64,000 nucleotides of DNA from Gaoshiqia sp050178015 (GTDB taxonomy: Bacteria > Bacteroidota > Bacteroidia > Bacteroidales > Prolixibacteraceae), in NCBI GenBank assembly GCA_050178015.1, contig JBFXGM010000019.1, positions 30,898 to 94,897 on the forward strand. Reading direction: 5' to 3'. Every line of letters starts with the position of its first letter. The stretch's first letter is position 1. The position numbers were made by a program, and so were the translations under genes. This document shows positions 60,445 to 64,000 of the stretch, one piece after another. A model generated the notes under the pieces. It saw nothing but the letters and a program-made list of their open reading frames with translations, was not told the DNA's origin and searched no databases.

Positions 60445-60612
60445 ATGGCCGCAACTCATTTCATATTCGAGATTGAGGACATTGGAGAATTCCACGTGGC
60501 TCCTATACCAACAGTGAATGGCGTAAGCCTGCATGAAAGGGTTCACTTTTTCGGATCGAAACGGGATTGTGAAAAAATGGTTAAAGTGTTGAAAAAGAAA
60601 CGAAAAAAATGA
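60445..60612 (+). CDS. Small protein of unknown function
   Basis: 55 residues (MAATHFIFEIEDIGEFHVAP start, basic KKKRKK end). It has an AAGGAG Shine-Dalgarno-like sequence 6 bp before the ATG, unusual in this window, and its TGA overlaps the ATG of the DUF1376 gene, so it is probably translated. No known family. Its place before a replication gene suggests an element-specific accessory role. Confidence 0.6.
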   Translation: MAATHFIFEIEDIGEFHVAPIPTVNGVSLHERVHFFGSKRDCEKMVKVLKKKRKK

Positions 60613-61379
60613 ATAGCCCGGCATTTCTCTTTTACTCCAAAGATTGGATCGTTGATACCGCACATTGGGAACCGGCTTCAAAAGGGGTTTACATTGACCT
60701 GTTGGCCCACCAGCATGTGAACGGTTATTTACCATCGGATATGCGAAAGCTGGCCCGGGTTGCCCGGTTGTCTCCGGATGAGTTTGAAAGAGTATGGGAG
60801 GACATTAAGCACAAGTTTACCATCGATGGTGACCATGTGGTTAACCATCGGTTGAACCAAGTTATAACCGAAAACCAAACCAAGGCTTTAAAAAATAAAA
60901 TCAATGGTTGTTTTGCTGCAAAGATTCGCAGTCTGAATATTTCAGATAAGCAAAAGGAGGAATTGAAGCGGGTGTTTGAATATGAGATGTTTACATATTT
61001 ATCGGATGATAAAATTAAAGATTCGGTTTATCAATGGGTTGACCAAATGGTAAACCAAGTGGTTAACCAAACGGACAACAATAAGGAAGATGTAAATGCA
61101 GATGCAAATGAAAATAGAATTAAGGATAAATCAACCAAAAAGTTTGTACCTCCCACATTCGAAGAATTTTCAAGCTATTTCGACCAGAATGGTTACTCAA
61201 AGGATGCCGCAGAACGGGCATTCAATGGTTACAACGTCGCAGACTGGACAGATTCAACCGGCAAGCCTGTGAAAAATTGGAAACAGAAATGTCAACACGT
61301 TTGGTTTCGTCCTGAAAATAAAAAACCAAACGGAAAACCTCAACAAGAATTTACACCCGCAAAAGGAATGACACGATGA
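60609..61379 (+). CDS. DUF1376/YdaU-like replication protein
   Basis: 256 residues. The N-terminus NSPAFLFYSKDWIVDTAHWEPASKGVYIDLLAHQHVNGYLP is the DUF1376 (YdaU) winged helix, found in phage and plasmid replication initiators. The C-terminal part (about 180-235: FVPPTFEEFSSYFDQNGYSKDAAERAF, WTDSTGKPVKNWKQKCQHVW) resembles the tail that binds a helicase loader or helicase in such proteins. A low-complexity NNKEDVNADANENR linker lies between. The stop overlaps the DnaB start by 4 bp, so the two work together in replicating the element. Confidence 0.88.
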   Translation: MNSPAFLFYSKDWIVDTAHWEPASKGVYIDLLAHQHVNGYLPSDMRKLARVARLSPDEFERVWEDIKHKFTIDGDHVVNHRLNQVITENQTKALKNKINGCFAAKIRSLNISDKQKEELKRVFEYEMFTYLSDDKIKDSVYQWVDQMVNQVVNQTDNNKEDVNADANENRIKDKSTKKFVPPTFEEFSSYFDQNGYSKDAAERAFNGYNVADWTDSTGKPVKNWKQKCQHVWFRPENKKPNGKPQQEFTPAKGMTR

Positions 61380-62758
61380 AAAACCAAACTAAAGATTATC
61401 AGTTAGGCCAATTGCCACCGCAGGCTATTGATGTTGAGGAAGCCATCCTGGGGGCATTGATGCTGGAACGGGATGCCTACGTAAAAATTTCGGATATAAT
61501 CGATACCAATAGTTTTTATAAAGAAGAGCACCGGGAAATTTTTGATGCTATCAAATATCTGTCAACCCACGAGAAGCCGGTTGACCTGCTGATGGTTACC
61601 CAAGAACTGAAAAACCGCAACAAGCTGGATAAAGTTGGCGGCCCTTTGTATATCACCCAGCTCACCAGCCGGGTAGCATCCGCAGCTCACATTGAATTTC
61701 ATGCCCGTATCATTGCCCAAACATATTTTCAACGAGAAATAATCCGACTATCAAACGAAGCCACCAGGATGGCCTTTGAGGGAGAAGACGTTGATGTTTT
61801 GGGATTATTCTGGAGAAAATCAATTGACGATCTGGAAAACATTTTTACAATTGCAGATTCAGGCACGCTGTTTAATATCGTTCTCAAATCCACCATCCAA
61901 TCCATTGAACAAGATTGCACCTGTGCTAGATCAAATCATACTCCCGGGATACCAAGCGGATTCACAAGTTTCGATGATTCAACCGGTGGTTTTAGAAATG
62001 GCAACCTCATCATATTAGCAGCCCGGCCAGGAGTCGGGAAAACATCATTTGCCTTGCATTTTGCACTGACGGCAGCTAAAGCCGGATTCTGGATTAATTT
62101 CTTTTCTCTGGAAATGAACAAGGAGGATTTAACCCGTATTGTTTTAGCCACTGAATCCGGAATATATCGAAGCGATATTCGTGACGGGTACCTGAAAGAA
62201 AAAGACTGGAAAACAATTAACAATGCCATTCCAAGAATTGAAAATTTGCCAATCATTTTCAGGGATGCTTCGGGCATGACTGTCAACCAAATTCAGGGAG
62301 CAATCCGAAAAAACCGGAAAAACGGAAGATGCGACTTTGCCATTATTGACTATCTCCAATTGGTTCGCCCAACAGATACCAGAGCGATACGCGAACAGCA
62401 AATTGCTGAAATAAGCCGCACCTTAAAAACAACATCATTGAATGAAAACATCCCAATTATGGCACTGTCACAGCTGAACCGGGCAGCTGATGGCGAACAG
62501 CCCAAGCTATCACATCTTCGGGAATCAGGAGCAATTGAGCAGGATGCAGATTTGGTTTGCTTTCTCCATCATCCTGAAGAATCGAAAGACATTATTCGGC
62601 TTACCATAGCTAAACACAGACGCGGCAGACTTGGCGAGATAGATATCTTCTCAAATGGAGAGATGACCCGATTTTCAGAAGATTCAACATTCAATATCAG
62701 TGCAGATTCTGACTATTATCCAAATCGCACAATTGAACCACAAACAGAACCATTTTAA
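61376..62758 (+). CDS. dnaB: Replicative DNA helicase (DnaB family) of the integrative element
   Basis: 460 residues. N-terminal domain GQLPPQAIDVEEAILGALMLERDAY, then the RecA-like domain with Walker A AARPGVGKTSFAL, FFSLEMNKEDL, DFAIIDYLQLVRP with the Walker B, LSQLNRAAD, and DLVCFLHHPE. It unwinds DNA at a fork. Being next to a DUF1376 protein and inside the element, it is very likely the element's own copy. The ATGA overlap with the upstream gene indicates one transcript. Confidence 0.93.
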   Translation: MKNQTKDYQLGQLPPQAIDVEEAILGALMLERDAYVKISDIIDTNSFYKEEHREIFDAIKYLSTHEKPVDLLMVTQELKNRNKLDKVGGPLYITQLTSRVASAAHIEFHARIIAQTYFQREIIRLSNEATRMAFEGEDVDVLGLFWRKSIDDLENIFTIADSGTLFNIVLKSTIQSIEQDCTCARSNHTPGIPSGFTSFDDSTGGFRNGNLIILAARPGVGKTSFALHFALTAAKAGFWINFFSLEMNKEDLTRIVLATESGIYRSDIRDGYLKEKDWKTINNAIPRIENLPIIFRDASGMTVNQIQGAIRKNRKNGRCDFAIIDYLQLVRPTDTRAIREQQIAEISRTLKTTSLNENIPIMALSQLNRAADGEQPKLSHLRESGAIEQDADLVCFLHHPEESKDIIRLTIAKHRRGRLGEIDIFSNGEMTRFSEDSTFNISADSDYYPNRTIEPQTEPF

Positions 62759-62824
62759 GTACAGCACATGGACAAACTTGAACTGAATAACCTTGAATAT
62801 TTTTTACCATAAAAATTTAGAAAC

Positions 62825-63001
62825 ATGGAAATTGGAAATTTATCAACTCAACAAAAGAAAGATCTGGCACTGAAACTGGCCAAGGAGTTAAAGCCAGATC
62901 AGGAAGTCCGGCAAGCGTTGCTTGACGAGCTTCAACGCATTGACAGCAATTCAGCTGATTCTGATATAAAAGCATGGGCTGACCCAAAAGCAAATAAGTA
63001 A
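62825..63001 (+). CDS. Small protein of unknown function
   Basis: 58 residues beginning MEIGNLSTQQKKDLALKLAK, with a charged helical middle (KPDQEVRQALLDELQRI) and a polar tail. No known family. It is preceded by 66 bp without a gene and followed after 22 bp by the 238-residue gene. Codon use and even helical composition make it credible; the call rests on position and coding look only. Confidence 0.55.
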   Translation: MEIGNLSTQQKKDLALKLAKELKPDQEVRQALLDELQRIDSNSADSDIKAWADPKANK

Positions 63002-63023
63002 TTAACACCTTAAATTTTTTATC

Positions 63024-63740
63024 ATGGACCCAATTTTGTACAAATTTGATGAAGAAGGTGCCGCCATTGAGACCGCGGCTCTCAACAGTCTTAATCTGAA
63101 GTTTCAGGAAATAATTGATGCGTTCATCGGATTAGATCCTGGTCTGAGTCTTGCGCTTGAAGATTTAAAATTCCTGATGACAGTCAGTAATCCAACCAAC
63201 GTATTTTTGGTTGATGGTTCCGGGGAGATTTTTGCATCGGCTTTTAGTCGGGCCCAGGTTTTATTTGCTCAACAAATCATCGGGACAAACTCCATCGGAG
63301 GGTTTGATATTGATTGGAATAATTTTATCAAAGTGGTTGATCTGCCTAATACTTCAACCGTAGCCCAAGCCTGTAAGGAGGCATATGGTATCATCCAATC
63401 GAGCTTTGACAACCATTTCTCTTTTGCTGAGGGGAAAACTATCAACACACTTCTTGATTTATTTGAAGTGGCCGCAAACACGGTGTCAATCGTTGCCGGG
63501 ACAACCGATTCAATCAATGAAGCCTATAAAAACTATGCAGTAGATGTGGATCAGGCTGCCCGGCTTACCGCTGTGCAAGATATTGCAACAGCATTAAATG
63601 CGACCGTAGCTCTCATTCCTGGAGGTGGCCTGTTGGATGCTCTTGGGGACGTAAGCAATTTTATTGAATTCGATGAACTTGGGGCGCTGATACCAAAAGT
63701 TAGTTTCGTTGAAACAGGGCTTTTTGAATCCACCAATTAA
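63024..63740 (+). CDS. Protein of unknown function (238 residues) in the integrative element
   Basis: It has no family I recognise. It opens with MDPILYKFDEEGAAIETAALN and is acidic with many small residues, probably all-alpha (SLALEDLKFLM, FASAFSRAQVLFAQQIIG, AACKEAYGIIQSSFD-like helices). No signal peptide or obvious membrane helix, though a GGG LLDAL stretch near 200 is hydrophobic. The first 37 residues resemble those of a 43-residue gene 32 bp downstream, so the pair may come from a duplication. A cargo or structural role is open. Confidence 0.6.
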   Translation: MDPILYKFDEEGAAIETAALNSLNLKFQEIIDAFIGLDPGLSLALEDLKFLMTVSNPTNVFLVDGSGEIFASAFSRAQVLFAQQIIGTNSIGGFDIDWNNFIKVVDLPNTSTVAQACKEAYGIIQSSFDNHFSFAEGKTINTLLDLFEVAANTVSIVAGTTDSINEAYKNYAVDVDQAARLTAVQDIATALNATVALIPGGGLLDALGDVSNFIEFDELGALIPKVSFVETGLFESTN

Positions 63741-63772
63741 CACCCGGATTGATCACCTTTCAAAGTTTAACT

Positions 63773-63904
63773 ATGGAAAAAGTGTTATTTGATTACGATG
63801 AGGCCTCAGCAGTAAAAGAGATCACGATGCTTGAAGGTATAAAAGACAAGCTCCAGCACGTTATTAACCAGCTGGTGGAGTTGCTACATTTGATTGGACG
63901 GTAG
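63773..63904 (+). CDS. Short paralogue or fragment of the 238-residue protein
   Basis: 43 residues (MEKVLFDYDEASAVKEITML start). About 10 of the first 37 residues are identical with the N-terminus of the preceding protein, and many others are conservative, including the DE at positions 9-10. It stops 28 bp before the IS3 transposase start, so it may be a genuine small gene or the front part of a longer gene cut off by the IS insertion. Both readings fit. Confidence 0.5.
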   Translation: MEKVLFDYDEASAVKEITMLEGIKDKLQHVINQLVELLHLIGR

Positions 63905-63932
63905 GTTAAGTATTATTTTATTTACCTACAAA

Positions 63933-64000
63933 ATGACACCAATGAGAAAGAAGTTTGACAAAGAATTTAAACGAAAGGCGGTAGAGCTTTCCTATGCTAG
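63933..64000 (+). mobile_element. Start of an IS3-family element (orfA transposase, 3' partial)
   Basis: The frame reads MTPMRKKFDKEFKRKAVELSYA before the window ends; ATG at 63933 or 63942. The block KFDKEFKRKAVEL is the opening of IS3-group orfA (transposase IS3/IS911-type HTH). The left terminal repeat of the IS should lie between 63904 and 63933 or a little before, but I cannot pin it down. An imperfect repeat GTAGGTTAA/TTTACCTAC (63901-63929) stands just before the ORF. Confidence 0.78.

Overview
The window comes from a chromosome of the phylum Bacteroidota, probably the Marinilabiliales/Prolixibacteraceae side; the rank below phylum is inference. The evidence is a type IX secretion locus (gldJ, porU, porV), TAnnTTTG-type -7 promoter boxes with few Shine-Dalgarno sites, a NagZ/beta-lactamase fusion beside a NamZ-type muramidase, DUF1080 and Gfo/Idh/MocA proteins, and very large PAS-rich kinases.

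Layout. 1-9.2 kb is housekeeping: the end of a DivIC-like gene, yqgE, a minus-strand run amn-holA-rhomboid-class IV aminotransferase-like protein, an HSDR_N nuclease-domain protein, a Fic protein, and a minus-strand run recR-glycosyltransferase-GNAT. 9.6-11.0 kb is a Tat-exported oxidoreductase. 11.25-16.66 kb is the most interesting chromosomal block: an ECF sigma factor with a small Cys-bearing partner, a DsrE protein, then an HvfA/bufferin-type RiPP precursor with two EGKCG cassettes, its MNIO (DUF692) maturase, a DUF2063 HvfC-like partner, a cytochrome-P460-like lipoprotein, a GDCCVxC protein and an HvfX-like DoxX membrane protein. This looks like a complete copper-binding or metal-stress RiPP operon with Bacteroidota-specific additions.

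17.5-27.8 kb is a signalling island: a 10-PAS protein with no kinase domain, coupled by overlap to a solute-binding-domain histidine kinase, a heptanucleotide minisatellite (29 units in unbroken 7-bp phase), a CheY/Rcp1-like regulator and a 1130-residue hybrid kinase. 28-32 kb holds two small genes, a DEAD-box RNA helicase, a DUF1080 protein and an HTH protein. 32.2-37.9 kb is a divergent peptidoglycan-recycling set: NagZ-serine hydrolase fusion, NamZ-like DUF1343 protein and a sodium:solute symporter. 38-42.5 kb holds a beta-helix lipoprotein, an endonuclease/exonuclease/phosphatase-family protein, the CCA-adding enzyme and a thioredoxin. 42.5-50.3 kb is murF-gldJ divergent from porU-porV, followed by ispF, a CoA-binding protein, a thioredoxin-like protein, a TPR histidine kinase, urocanase and a LemA-TPM-TPM operon.

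At 57.76 kb an integrative element begins. Its left end is a 46-bp 3' fragment of a tRNA-Lys(CUU) gene, followed by a tyrosine integrase with an inverted repeat over its start, an unknown protein, an excisionase-like HTH gene behind a promoter/operator, a DUF1376-type replication protein, a DnaB helicase and several small unknown genes. The start of an IS3-type transposase runs off the window. The other end of the element is outside the window.
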